From positions 1-20,272 of the forward strand of contig DARE01000026.1 in the NCBI GenBank assembly GCA_002503205.1: a stretch of 20,272 bases of DNA, read 5' to 3'. Of this stretch, positions 1 through 7,354 are shown one piece after another. Both the position numbers and the translations under genes were made by a program. The stretch comes from Thermoplasmatales archaeon UBA447 (GTDB lineage Archaea; Thermoplasmatota; Thermoplasmata; Thermoplasmatales; Thermoplasmataceae). Within the stretch, counting starts at the first letter, position 1. Each line of letters opens with the position of its first letter. The notes under the pieces are model-generated. The model saw only the letters and a program-made list of their open reading frames with translations, did no database searches and had not been told where the DNA came from.

Positions 1-450
1 TGTAAGTGAGTGAGGGCCGTCATTTGCAAGATTGTAGACGCTGAGATTATTCATCTGGATCTGTGCCATGAAACTTTTTGCGTAATAATTCTGCCCGACT
101 ATCCCGCTGCTGGTATTCATAAGGCCGAAATCACCGACTCCCATTGGGGCAGGTGAATCCAGATACAATGGTGTTACTGTTCCGTTAACCATTTTAAAAT
201 TCCTTGTCTTTGCTGGGAGGAAGAGATAATTATTGACGTTCTTGGATAACCCGTTTGATACGATCACTGAGCTGGATGTCGAATTGGACTGACTGTTCCT
301 TGGCGTCACTGTGGGGTTAGAAACTGGTTGGGAGGCCGCAGAGTGCGAACCGTTATTTGCCATCAGGGAACTCATTCCATAGAGACCGGAAGCCGCCATA
401 ATAGTTGCGACCAGAACGGCCAGAAAAATCACTTTTTTATTTCGTTGCAT
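1..450 (-). CDS. Secreted protein, N-terminal part; probable thermopsin-family (A5) acid protease
   Basis: The gene runs off the left edge; 150 residues from an ATG at 448-450 are visible. Residues 6-24 are a hydrophobic signal peptide or anchor after a short basic start (MQRNKK), followed by a Ser/Asn/Thr-rich linker to about residue 65. From residue 71 the sequence resembles the start of thermopsin proteases: a NNYLFLPA stretch, then PAPMGVGDFGL at 100-110, and NNLSVYNLANDG at 134-145. Thermopsins are secreted proteases of acidophilic archaea active at low pH; that is family knowledge, and the catalytic part lies outside the window. A TATA-like TTATAATA on the minus strand (about 470-477) sits some 20-27 bases before the start, fitting a leaderless transcript. 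An S-layer or other surface protein remains possible. Confidence 0.68.
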   Translation of the reverse strand, partial: MQRNKKVIFLAVLVATIMAASGLYGMSSLMANNGSHSAASQPVSNPTVTPRNSQSNSTSSSVIVSNGLSKNVNNYLFLPAKTRNFKMVNGTVTPLYLDSPAPMGVGDFGLMNTSSGIVGQNYYAKSFMAQIQMNNLSVYNLANDGPHSLT

Positions 451-929
451 GAATGATACTTCTTAGACGGTATTATAATCTTGATTCGTCCAATTGACTA
501 CATAATTAACTGTTTCTTGAAAATTTATTATGGTGGAGTCATATTTTTGTGGGAAAATAATTCAATTGGACACATAATAAACTATATATACTAAAATACT
601 GAAAACGGTTCATTTGTGAAATGGATAATTCAGATTTAGTGTCATAATTTTTTTAATATTAACGTTAATGATATTTTTTATATTCAATAAGGAGAGAAAT
701 CCGCTTTCATAGGTACTCATAATTAATTCCATTGGGTCTAGATTATTTTTTAAAAATTGCCTATGATAAATTTGCATGGTTTTGAGTCACTAACAGATAA
801 TGCATCTATTAATGATAAAACAGGCAATTAGGACTACCTCTGGAAAACTTATTTTCCCGTTTAAGGTAAATGAGGTGCAATCTGAAAAAGTTAAGTATGG
901 CCTAAGCATTTTTGAATTAGGCATACCTA
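451..929. other. AT-rich divergent intergenic region (479 bases)
   Basis: This separates the minus-strand thermopsin-like gene from the plus-strand MFS gene. No credible gene is visible. It holds an imperfect direct repeat (about 491-511 and 563-583, both beginning CAATTG and continuing ACATAAT.AACT), promoter-like A/T tracts for both genes, and the CCTAA/TTAGG dyad at its right end. Confidence 0.7.
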
Positions 930-930
930 A
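895..930. promoter_or_regulatory. Dyad with three CCTAA/TTAGG half-sites at the MFS start codon
   Basis: GTATGgCCTAA at 895-905 is the inverse of TTAGGCATAC at 917-926, apart from one extra G, with an 11-base spacer. TTAGG (917-921) also pairs with CCTAA (926-930) across CATA. The last half-site touches the ATG at 930. If the mRNA is leaderless, this dyad covers the TATA-to-start interval, where a bound protein would block transcription. Operator function is inferred from symmetry and position only. Confidence 0.4.
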
Positions 931-2153
931 TGAATAAGTGGACGGAAGCAATATTTTCTAAGCCAACTATTGTTGGTTCCGTCAGCATTCTGACTGCGAG
1001 TTACAATATAGCCACCATATCCGTCTCTATTACTCCAATAAGCGCATATCTCCATCTTGGTAGCGTTCAGCTTACTCTATTAACCTCTGCAATTATTATT
1101 GGAGCAATATTTGGAGCCTTTTTTTCTGGAATTTTTTCTGACAGATTTGGAAGAGTCGGCATTCTTACTCTTGATATGCTGACATTTATTGTTGCAGGAA
1201 TTTTAAGCGCATTAGTCAGCAACTTCACTGAGCTGTTTATCCTGAGGCTGATCGTAGGCATTGGAGTTGGAACGGATTATGTCATAATCTTCACCTATAT
1301 GGGGGAGGTAGATAGAGACGTACGGTTCAAGAATGTTAGCATGGCTGCAGTAATGTTCTTTGCAAATTTTGGAATACTCCTTTCATATGCCATAGGCTGG
1401 CTTTTGCTGCTGAAAGCAGGAGACATGGGCTGGAGATACATTCTTGCCAGTGGAGCTGTATTTGGAGCAGCTTCAATAATTGTCAGGATTGGTATGAGAG
1501 AATCCAGTTTGTGGAAAGCGAGACGGCTTGGATCATTTAGAGGAATTCTGTCAAAAATGTTTCATCCCTCTAACAATAAGAGGATGTTCAGGTTCTCTGC
1601 TCCATGGTTCCTCTATCAGATAGGTGACCAGAGCCTTACCCTATATCTCCCTGTCATATTGATACCCTATCTTGCCTTTTCTGACGCTGGAGGGGCTTTT
1701 GGCTCAATTTTTGTGAAACTTTTCACCATTCCTGCCTCGCTTGTAGCGGTACTGCTGATCAACAGAAAAGGAAAAGTGTTCCTTCAGAGGTCCGGGTTCC
1801 TTTTAAGGGCCATATTCCTGGGCAGCCTTGGCCTGATACTTTTTACAGGGCTTTACAGTGGGCCTGTGCTGGTAATCATCCTGCTAGGGCTTGCATTTTT
1901 CTTTGGAGCCATGGGGCCCGACAAGACAACTGTAATCATGCCTGCCATGAATTACCCTACTGAAATCAGGGGAACGGGCCAGGGTTTCAGTGAAACTCTT
2001 GGCAGGATTGGGGGGCTTTTCGGTGTGCTTGTTTACGGAATCCTGATCACAGCCGGTCCTGGCATAGGCCTGATTTTCCTTTCAGCCACATGTTTTCTGG
2101 GATTTGCCATATCTATGGTTCCCTGGCATATTGGATCCCTATCCAAAGAATGA
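930..2153 (+). CDS. MFS transporter (sugar/organic-acid porter-like, 12 TM)
   Basis: This 407-residue integral membrane protein has the length and hydrophobic periodicity of a 12-helix major facilitator. The hallmark loop between helices 2 and 3 is present as GIFSDRFGR (residues 67-75). The RLIVGIGVGTDY stretch from residue 106 and PTEIRGTGQG in the C-terminal half match the sugar-porter and metabolite:H+ symporter branches, where acidic and arginine residues at these places support proton coupling. The substrate cannot be read from sequence. No Shine-Dalgarno motif precedes the ATG, which follows an inverted repeat by a few bases, so a leaderless transcript is likely. It stands alone, facing the PLP-enzyme gene tail to tail across 133 bases. 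Confidence 0.88.
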   Translation: MNKWTEAIFSKPTIVGSVSILTASYNIATISVSITPISAYLHLGSVQLTLLTSAIIIGAIFGAFFSGIFSDRFGRVGILTLDMLTFIVAGILSALVSNFTELFILRLIVGIGVGTDYVIIFTYMGEVDRDVRFKNVSMAAVMFFANFGILLSYAIGWLLLLKAGDMGWRYILASGAVFGAASIIVRIGMRESSLWKARRLGSFRGILSKMFHPSNNKRMFRFSAPWFLYQIGDQSLTLYLPVILIPYLAFSDAGGAFGSIFVKLFTIPASLVAVLLINRKGKVFLQRSGFLLRAIFLGSLGLILFTGLYSGPVLVIILLGLAFFFGAMGPDKTTVIMPAMNYPTEIRGTGQGFSETLGRIGGLFGVLVYGILITAGPGIGLIFLSATCFLGFAISMVPWHIGSLSKE

Positions 2154-2286
2154 CCTTCTCCCTCTGAATTTAATTCCCAAATTCATTGCGGATTCTGGCC
2201 AATAATTGCGAGGCTATACAAAAGCATCAATCATATGGCCTTAAATCAGCGCCATCTTTTCCATTTCCTGTGCCTATACAATATAA

Positions 2287-3462
2287 CTATGTGGCGGAAA
2301 GTGCCTGCTGAACATCAGCTATCAGGTCCTCAGTGTCTTCTATTCCTGTTGAGAATCGGATAAGACCATCGCCAATTCCCATCTCATGCCTCTTCTTTGG
2401 ATCTATGGATCTGTGGCTGGTCTCAATCGGAAGTGAGACCAGACTCTCAACCCCACCAAGGCTTGAAGCAATCACAGGGATCTTCAGATGTTTCACAAAT
2501 TTCTTAGCCTTCTCAAGACCACCCTCCAGTTCAAATGAGATCATCCCTCCGTAGCCTGAGAGATTTCTTTCTGCGACATGGTGATCAATGAAAGATTCCA
2601 GACCAGGATAATTTACCCTTTTTACTTTTGCCTCAGCGGAGAGGGCCTTAGCAATCTCCATCCCATTTATATTATGCCTTTCCATCCTCAGGCCAAGGGT
2701 CTTTGCCCCTCTGGCCACCAGAAAGCTCTGAAAAGGATCTGGATTTGAACCAAGCTGCCTCCTGAGGTTCTGCATCTCCATGAATGTGCTTTCACTGTCT
2801 GTTGAAGCAAGGCCATATATAGTATCGCTGTGGCCTGAGATATATTTGGTGGCGCTGTGAATGACAACTGAAGCCCCAAGTTCCAGAGGCCTCTGGTTGT
2901 AAGGTGAGGAAAATGTTGCATCCACCACAATGGGAACTATTTGCTCTCTGCACACCTTCGAAACGGTTGAAATATCGGATACCCTAAGTGTCGGGTTTAC
3001 AACCGACTCAGTGTACACTAGATCGTAACCGGAACCTTTGAAATCAAGGGAATTTAATCTGTCTATTGAAATGAAGTCCACTCCTATTCCCATTTGTGGA
3101 AGGAGATTTTCAAATACGCCATGTGTTTGCCCATAGAGCTCCTCAACTGACAGTATCCGCTTGTGCTTCTTCGTCAGGGCAAGGACCGATGAAGCGATTG
3201 CCGCCATTCCGGAAGAAAATCCAAGAGCAAACTTTGAGCCTTCAATCGCCGAATATTTAAGCTCTAGGGATTGGGTAGTTGGGTTGTTCCAGCGGGAATA
3301 AATGTAAGGCTCTTTTCTGATCCTGTCTGTCAGCGCAGTGGGATCATCATTTGGATAGAGAAAAGTGGAAGCCTGGAATAATGGTGTTACGACGCTACCC
3401 ATATGGGTATCCCTGAGTTCGCCTGACTGTACTGCCTTGGTTGTGAATCCACTCCTGGACAT
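2287..3462 (-). CDS. Cys/Met metabolism PLP-dependent enzyme (cystathionine gamma-synthase/lyase type)
   Basis: The protein is 391 residues from the ATG at 3460-3462. The frame is open 27 codons further upstream, but that extension is Lys/Phe-rich and unlike the family, which begins close to a TKAVQSGE-type motif, so the internal start is preferred. Fold-type I features in order: YSRWNNPT (Tyr and Arg that bind phosphate of the neighbouring subunit's cofactor) near residues 55-61, SSGMAAI near 83-89, VVDATF with the ring-pairing Asp181, and SATKYISGHSD with the Schiff-base Lys206. The enzyme makes, breaks or exchanges C-S bonds in transsulfuration or methionine/homocysteine metabolism. Synthase, beta/gamma-lyase and methionine gamma-lyase cannot be separated here. 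An AATTATTT box about 25-32 bases upstream fits a leaderless start. The next gene is divergent. Confidence 0.87.
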   Translation of the reverse strand: MSRSGFTTKAVQSGELRDTHMGSVVTPLFQASTFLYPNDDPTALTDRIRKEPYIYSRWNNPTTQSLELKYSAIEGSKFALGFSSGMAAIASSVLALTKKHKRILSVEELYGQTHGVFENLLPQMGIGVDFISIDRLNSLDFKGSGYDLVYTESVVNPTLRVSDISTVSKVCREQIVPIVVDATFSSPYNQRPLELGASVVIHSATKYISGHSDTIYGLASTDSESTFMEMQNLRRQLGSNPDPFQSFLVARGAKTLGLRMERHNINGMEIAKALSAEAKVKRVNYPGLESFIDHHVAERNLSGYGGMISFELEGGLEKAKKFVKHLKIPVIASSLGGVESLVSLPIETSHRSIDPKKRHEMGIGDGLIRFSTGIEDTEDLIADVQQALSAT

Positions 3463-3639
3463 GATACAGCATAACAGGTTAAGAAATAATTGTTTCCCTC
3501 TATCCCATTTTTCCTTAGAGAAATTCAGGGTAAACTTATTCAATGAGATGTGCTGGGATTAACAGTTTTCACTTTGTGAGGATCAGATAAAATGGCAGAA
3601 AATTTTAAGGCTCTTTTATCCTCTTACTTGAGATCATAG

Positions 3640-4809
3640 ATGAGCCCAAATGGTGCTTACAAGATAATCCAGGATCCAATAAATGGACCTGTTAAGGTAC
3701 CTGAATATGTTCTCAAGATAATTGACTCACCAGAATTTCAGAGACTGAGAAACATCAGGCAGTTAGGCATGTGCCACTATGTTTTCCCTGGGGCAAACCA
3801 CACAAGGTTTGAGCATTCCCTGGGCACCTATTACCTCTCATTGCAGTTTTCCGACATTCTCCACATTGAGGAACAGGATCTTCTTTCAGTATCTGCTCTT
3901 CTCCATGACATTGGGCATCCGCCAATCAGCCACGGTATAGAGGGATTCTTTGAAAGGATTACTGGGCTGGATCATGTTGAGGCAGGAAAGCAGATAATAA
4001 CGGCGTCAGGAAAGTTCACTGAAAGTGGCATTCCAGGCATTCTGGACAGCATGGACCTTAGCCCGGAAAGGGTGTGCTCAATAATAGATGGAACCTCCTC
4101 ACGGGATCGGCTTCTATCTAGAATTGTCAGCGGCCCAATGGATGTGGATGAAATGGATTACCTCAGGCGTGATTCCGTATACTGCGGAGTGAATGTAGGG
4201 AACATTGACTACAGGAGGATCATGAATGTGGCAATCAGGGATCAGGGAGATCTGTACATAGGGAGAAAGGGCATAACAGCCGTTGAGGGACTGCTCATTT
4301 CTCGCATACTGATGTACAGTTCAGTCTATTTCCATAAGACGAGCAGGATAGCGCAGGGAATGCTTGAGATAGCTCTTTCTCCTCTGACAGATGGCACAGA
4401 TCCTTTCAGGATGGATGATGGCGATCTTATGAATATCCTGAAGATGAACATGGACAGGAGAATCTGCAGGCAGATAGTTCAGAGGGATCTCTTCAAGCCG
4501 ATTTTCAGAACCCGCTATACCAGTGAAAAATTAACAATACTGAGGGAAAAACTGAATTCCATGGATGAGTCAGCAGGTGGAAAATACTTCCTTGACACTA
4601 TTCCTCCTGTATCATTTAAAGGCCCGGGAAGGGTCAAATCCGATCTTAAGGTCATAGAGGGGGCTGAGATTCATGATCTAACTGAGGTTTCCCCGCTTGT
4701 CAGAACACTTGAGGAGACCATGGAGAATAAGGAGATCATCCTCTCTGCTGATTCAAAAATCGCAGAGGACCTGAAATCAGTCGTCAGTGGCACCATTAAG
4801 GGCCTTTGA
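3640..4809 (+). CDS. HD-domain phosphohydrolase (dNTPase/SAMHD1-like, COG1078 type)
   Basis: This is a 389-residue soluble protein. The metal-binding HD signature is complete: His59 in HTRFEHSLG, His89-Asp90 in LLHDIGHPPISH, and the distal Asp in MDVDEMDYLRRDS (167-179). The N-terminal IQDPINGPVKVP and the RLRNIRQLG stretch are typical of the dGTPase/SAMHD1-like subfamily, which hydrolyses nucleoside triphosphates or nucleotides, often with allosteric nucleotide binding. The exact substrate is unknown. A TTTTAT element about 20-28 bases before ATG suggests a leaderless mRNA. The last 33 bases overlap the 3' end of the convergent acetyltransferase gene. It is divergent from the PLP enzyme across 177 bases. 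Confidence 0.88.
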   Translation: MSPNGAYKIIQDPINGPVKVPEYVLKIIDSPEFQRLRNIRQLGMCHYVFPGANHTRFEHSLGTYYLSLQFSDILHIEEQDLLSVSALLHDIGHPPISHGIEGFFERITGLDHVEAGKQIITASGKFTESGIPGILDSMDLSPERVCSIIDGTSSRDRLLSRIVSGPMDVDEMDYLRRDSVYCGVNVGNIDYRRIMNVAIRDQGDLYIGRKGITAVEGLLISRILMYSSVYFHKTSRIAQGMLEIALSPLTDGTDPFRMDDGDLMNILKMNMDRRICRQIVQRDLFKPIFRTRYTSEKLTILREKLNSMDESAGGKYFLDTIPPVSFKGPGRVKSDLKVIEGAEIHDLTEVSPLVRTLEETMENKEIILSADSKIAEDLKSVVSGTIKGL

Positions 4810-5244
4810 CATTCTGAACGCCCCCCTTGAACCTTCATAATACTCGTGGTAAAATTCAGGAATGTAAGAAATCACTTCATACCCATGCCTCCGGTAGAAT
4901 GAAATCGCCCTGAGATTTTTTTCCCTGACCTCCAGTATTATCTCAGAGAAGGATCTCTTCCTGGCTTCCTCCTCGAGATACTCCATCAACCTGTCGGATA
5001 TTCCCTTACCGTGGAATTCAGGAAGGACTGCAATTGTCTCTATGTCAGCCTCATCTTCATTGAGGGGCAGGAGAACCGCGTATCCTGCGATTACTGAGTC
5101 AACCTCTGCGACTACACTTATGCTGCCGCCTTCCTTCAGGACACGCTTAAGCATTCTCCTTGAATAAGGGCCTACAGGGAAAGCCTTCTTTTCGATTTCA
5201 ACAATTGCATCAAGATCCTGAGGCACATACTTTCTGAGGTTCAA
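4777..5244 (-). CDS. GNAT N-acetyltransferase, RimI/Ard1-like
   Basis: The 155-residue protein has the GNAT fold order: an N-terminal YVPQDLDAIVEIEKKAF segment, a central strand with the IETIAVLPEFHGKGIS acetyl-CoA pyrophosphate loop (69-83; the usual Gln/Arg-x-x-Gly-x-Gly reads Glu-x-x-Gly-x-Gly), and the C-terminal FYRRHGYEV element (116-124) that carries the usual tyrosine. In archaea RimI-like enzymes acetylate protein N-termini, and that is the best guess; small-molecule acetylation cannot be excluded. Its 3' end overlaps the HD gene by 33 bases on the opposite strand. Its start region faces ribB across a 92-base gap that holds an inverted repeat. Confidence 0.85.
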   Translation of the reverse strand: MNLRKYVPQDLDAIVEIEKKAFPVGPYSRRMLKRVLKEGGSISVVAEVDSVIAGYAVLLPLNEDEADIETIAVLPEFHGKGISDRLMEYLEEEARKRSFSEIILEVREKNLRAISFYRRHGYEVISYIPEFYHEYYEGSRGAFRMSKALNGATDD

Positions 5245-5278
5245 CTTTACATAAATGACTGTCTTCTTATTATACCTT

Positions 5279-5298
5279 ATAACTCATATTTGAGTAAT
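5279..5298. promoter_or_regulatory. Inverted repeat in the rimI-like/ribB divergent promoter region
   Basis: ACTCA (5282-5286) and TGAGT (5291-5295) are perfect inverse arms around TATT; with one mismatch the symmetry extends to AT/AT at 5279 and 5298. It lies about 10 bases upstream of the ribB TATA-like box and 38-58 bases before the ribB ATG. Archaeal riboflavin genes are often controlled by the dual kinase/regulator RbkR (known in the literature). That this dyad is an RbkR site is inference. Confidence 0.45.
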
Positions 5299-5308
5299 TA
5301 CCAATAAC

Positions 5309-5316
5309 TTTAATAT
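5309..5316 (+). promoter_or_regulatory. TATA-like box of the riboflavin operon
   Basis: TTTAATAT is centred about 24 bases before the ribB ATG at 5337, where an archaeal TATA box would place the transcription start on or next to the start codon. No Shine-Dalgarno motif precedes ribB, which agrees with leaderless initiation. Confidence 0.5.
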
Positions 5317-5336
5317 TTCTCCAGTTATGATCCAGT

Positions 5337-6098
5337 ATGATTGATGACGCCATCAGGGACCTCCGATCAGGAAAGCCAGTTCTGATCTTTGATTCAGCAA
5401 AGAGGGAGGGAGAAACTGATATAGTAATAGCCTCACAGCATATCACAAGCGAAAAAATAAGGTTCATGAGAAAAAACGGAGGGGGTCTGATCTGCACTAC
5501 CCTCAGGGAAAGCGAAGCAAGAGTGCTGGGCTTGCCTTTTATCGAAGACTTCTACAGAGACAATCTAAAAATAGAGAAGAGGGCGATGGACACCTCCGAC
5601 ATGAAATATGACAAAAACAGCTCATTCTCAGTTACAATAAACCACAGGAAAACTTTTACCGGGATTTCCGACAACGACCGCTCCCTCACAGCAAGTGCCT
5701 TTGCAGAACTACTGGGAGAGATTTCATCTGGAAAAACAGATGGTGCAGTGGGCAGATTCGTGGAGAACTTCAGAATACCTGGCCACATTTCACTGATAAT
5801 AGCCAGGGAAGGCTATTTCAGAAGAAGGAGAGGCCATACAGAGCTTGGAACATACCTGAGTGAAGCGGCCGGCTTAATTCCCTCAGTTACACTAGTTGAG
5901 ATGCTGGATGACAATGGGCTCTCATTGAACAGGGAAAAAGCAATGAGATTTGCCTCTGAAAACTCCCTAACCTTTATAGATGGAGAATCTATAATCCAAA
6001 GGTGGAACAATGATCAGAGTGATGGCCACAGGAGTGTTCGACATACTTCATCCGGGACATCTGCACTACTTGAAGGAATCCAGGAAGTTGGGAGATGA
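5337..6098 (+). CDS. ribB: 3,4-dihydroxy-2-butanone 4-phosphate synthase
   Basis: RibB converts ribulose 5-phosphate to formate and the four-carbon precursor of lumazine. Family motifs are in order: the acidic loop KREGETD (22-28, for the usual RENEGD), TGISDNDR (108-115), RIPGH (146-150), RRGHTELG (164-171) and LVEML (186-190). The recognisable domain ends near residue 223 (SIIQRW), the usual end of a stand-alone RibB. The frame then stays open for 30 more codons, overlapping ribL by 89 bases; the extra residues read like an out-of-frame ribL start and carry no motif. Either the tail is real or one base is wrong: ribL's ATG is followed by A, so a TGA sits at 6011-6013 just out of the ribB frame. 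This is the first gene of the rib operon. Confidence 0.9.
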   Translation: MIDDAIRDLRSGKPVLIFDSAKREGETDIVIASQHITSEKIRFMRKNGGGLICTTLRESEARVLGLPFIEDFYRDNLKIEKRAMDTSDMKYDKNSSFSVTINHRKTFTGISDNDRSLTASAFAELLGEISSGKTDGAVGRFVENFRIPGHISLIIAREGYFRRRRGHTELGTYLSEAAGLIPSVTLVEMLDDNGLSLNREKAMRFASENSLTFIDGESIIQRWNNDQSDGHRSVRHTSSGTSALLEGIQEVGR

Positions 6099-6441
6099 AC
6101 TGCTTGTGGTCATAGCCAGAGATTCCACAGCTTTAAGGAATGGTAAAACCCCAATTTTCAGGGAAAATATCAGACTGATGATGGTCTCAGAGCTAAAGGT
6201 GGTTGACAGGGCGATACTTGGCCATGAGGGAGACATTTTTCAAACTGTCCGTGAAAACAGGCCGGATATCATTACTCTCGGTCATGACCAGAGATTCAAT
6301 CCCATTGATCTTGAAAAGAAATGCAGAGATATGGGATGCCCAACAAGAGTGGTCAGGATAACCCGGTTTGAAGAGTCAGAATACAGGAGCAGCACAGACA
6401 TAAGAAACAAGATCTCTGAGTACATAGAGGGGACCATTTGA
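6010..6441 (+). CDS. ribL: Archaeal FAD synthetase (cytidylyltransferase-like nucleotidyltransferase)
   Basis: The 143-residue protein transfers AMP from ATP to FMN, giving FAD. It begins with the nucleotidyltransferase fold: MATGVFDILHPGHLHYLKES with the HxGH catalytic motif as HPGH at 14-17, then KLGDELLVVIARDS, a mid-protein ILGHEGDIF and ITLGHDQRF, and the C-terminal RSSTDIRNKI that replaces the ISSTxxR motif. Order and length match the archaeal RibL characterised in Methanocaldococcus. The start is set by a good Shine-Dalgarno AAGGTGG about 4-10 bases before ATG, inside the end of ribB. Its stop overlaps the TTG start of ribC (TTGA), so the genes are probably translationally coupled. Confidence 0.9.
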   Translation: MIRVMATGVFDILHPGHLHYLKESRKLGDELLVVIARDSTALRNGKTPIFRENIRLMMVSELKVVDRAILGHEGDIFQTVRENRPDIITLGHDQRFNPIDLEKKCRDMGCPTRVVRITRFEESEYRSSTDIRNKISEYIEGTI

Positions 6442-6926
6442 AATTATTCGGTGTTGCAGACACTACATTTGCAAGGTTCGATATGGGTTCTTCCGTTGTG
6501 GATGAATTGCAGAAGATGGGTACGGGTTTCCGGATATTAAGGTACACTGTACCCGGAATAAAAGATCTGCCAGTAGCATGCCTCAAGCTTCTCAGGGATG
6601 ATGGCTGTGATATTGCAGTCGCTTGCGGAATGCCGGGGTCCAAACCTCTTGACAAAATATCTGCACAGACTGCCTCCAATGGAATAATGCAGGCCCAGCT
6701 CTTGACTGGAAAGCACATTCTTGAGGTGTTTGTCCATGAGGAGGAGGCAAAAAGCCCAGGTGAGCTGGCTTGGCTTATGGATAAGCGTGCAAGGGAGCAC
6801 GCAATTAACGCTTACTACCTTGTCTTCGACAGGGCAAAACTTACAGAAAAGGCTGGAAAGGGACTTCGGCAGGGATACGCAGATGTTGGGCCCATTGAAG
6901 AAACTGGTAGTGGGATAAGGCATTAG
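6438..6926 (+). CDS. ribC: Archaeal-type riboflavin synthase
   Basis: The 162-residue enzyme dismutates two 6,7-dimethyl-8-ribityllumazine molecules to riboflavin. It belongs to the archaeal family that resembles lumazine synthase rather than bacterial RibE: GVADTTFARFDMG (5-17), YTVPGIKDLPVAC (36-48), CDIAVACGMPG (57-67), AQLLTGKHILEVFVHEDEAK-like stretch (86-105, with EEEAK here) and GKGLRQGYADVGP (140-152). The start is a TTG overlapping the ribL stop (TTGA), preceded by GAGGGG as ribosome-binding site; no ATG lies close by and the first residues already match the family, so TTG is preferred. It ends directly before the ribH ribosome-binding site. Confidence 0.91.
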   Translation: MKLFGVADTTFARFDMGSSVVDELQKMGTGFRILRYTVPGIKDLPVACLKLLRDDGCDIAVACGMPGSKPLDKISAQTASNGIMQAQLLTGKHILEVFVHEEEAKSPGELAWLMDKRAREHAINAYYLVFDRAKLTEKAGKGLRQGYADVGPIEETGSGIRH

Positions 6927-6935
6927 GTGTTGAAC

Positions 6936-7343
6936 ATGAAGATCGGAATAGTTGTTTCAGAATATAACTACGATATAACAATGATGATGTTGGAGAGGGC
7001 AAAGGAGCATGCAGCTTTTCTTGGGGTTGATGTGGGGAAAGTAGTCAAGGTACCGGGAACATTCGATATCCCTGTTGCTGTCAAGAAGGTCCTTGAACTG
7101 AAGGATATCAGTGCAGTTGTTACACTGGGGGCAGTAATCAAGGGCGAGACTGATCATGACCAGATAATCATGCAGAATGCCGCAAGGAAGATAGAGGACC
7201 TTTCCGTCGAATACATGAAACCTGTTGCACTGGGAATTTCTGGTCCGAATGAGTCAAGGCTGCAGGCAATGGCAAGGATAGAGATGGCAAAGGACGCTGT
7301 AGACAGCGCAGTTAAAATGATAAAGCGCCTGTCTGAAATCTGA
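6936..7343 (+). CDS. ribH: 6,7-dimethyl-8-ribityllumazine synthase
   Basis: RibH condenses the RibB product with the ribityl-aminopyrimidine to form lumazine, the substrate of the preceding gene's product. Motifs, numbered from the ATG at 6936: MKIGIVVSEYNYDIT (1-15), VPGTFDIPVAVKK (39-51) and TLGAVIKGETDHD (63-75) with the catalytic-type His74. At 135 residues it has the short archaeal form. A GTG at 6927 would add three residues, but AGGTG at 6925-6929 is better read as the Shine-Dalgarno site of the ATG. It closes the operon; its stop is 11 bases from the end of the convergent mptA. A ribA-type GTP cyclohydrolase III and the pyrimidine reductase are not in this window. Confidence 0.91.
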   Translation: MKIGIVVSEYNYDITMMMLERAKEHAAFLGVDVGKVVKVPGTFDIPVAVKKVLELKDISAVVTLGAVIKGETDHDQIIMQNAARKIEDLSVEYMKPVALGISGPNESRLQAMARIEMAKDAVDSAVKMIKRLSEI

Positions 7344-7354
7344 TATTTTCTGGA

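Noticed and set aside
763..831. 22-codon frame (MINLHGFESLTDN and on) in the 451-929 gap
   Set aside because: Very short, without promoter or ribosome-binding site, and no supporting similarity.
3463..3543. Upstream extension of the PLP enzyme to the ATG at 3541-3543
   Set aside because: The 27 extra residues do not fit the family opening, and a TATA-like box placed for the internal ATG lies inside this stretch.
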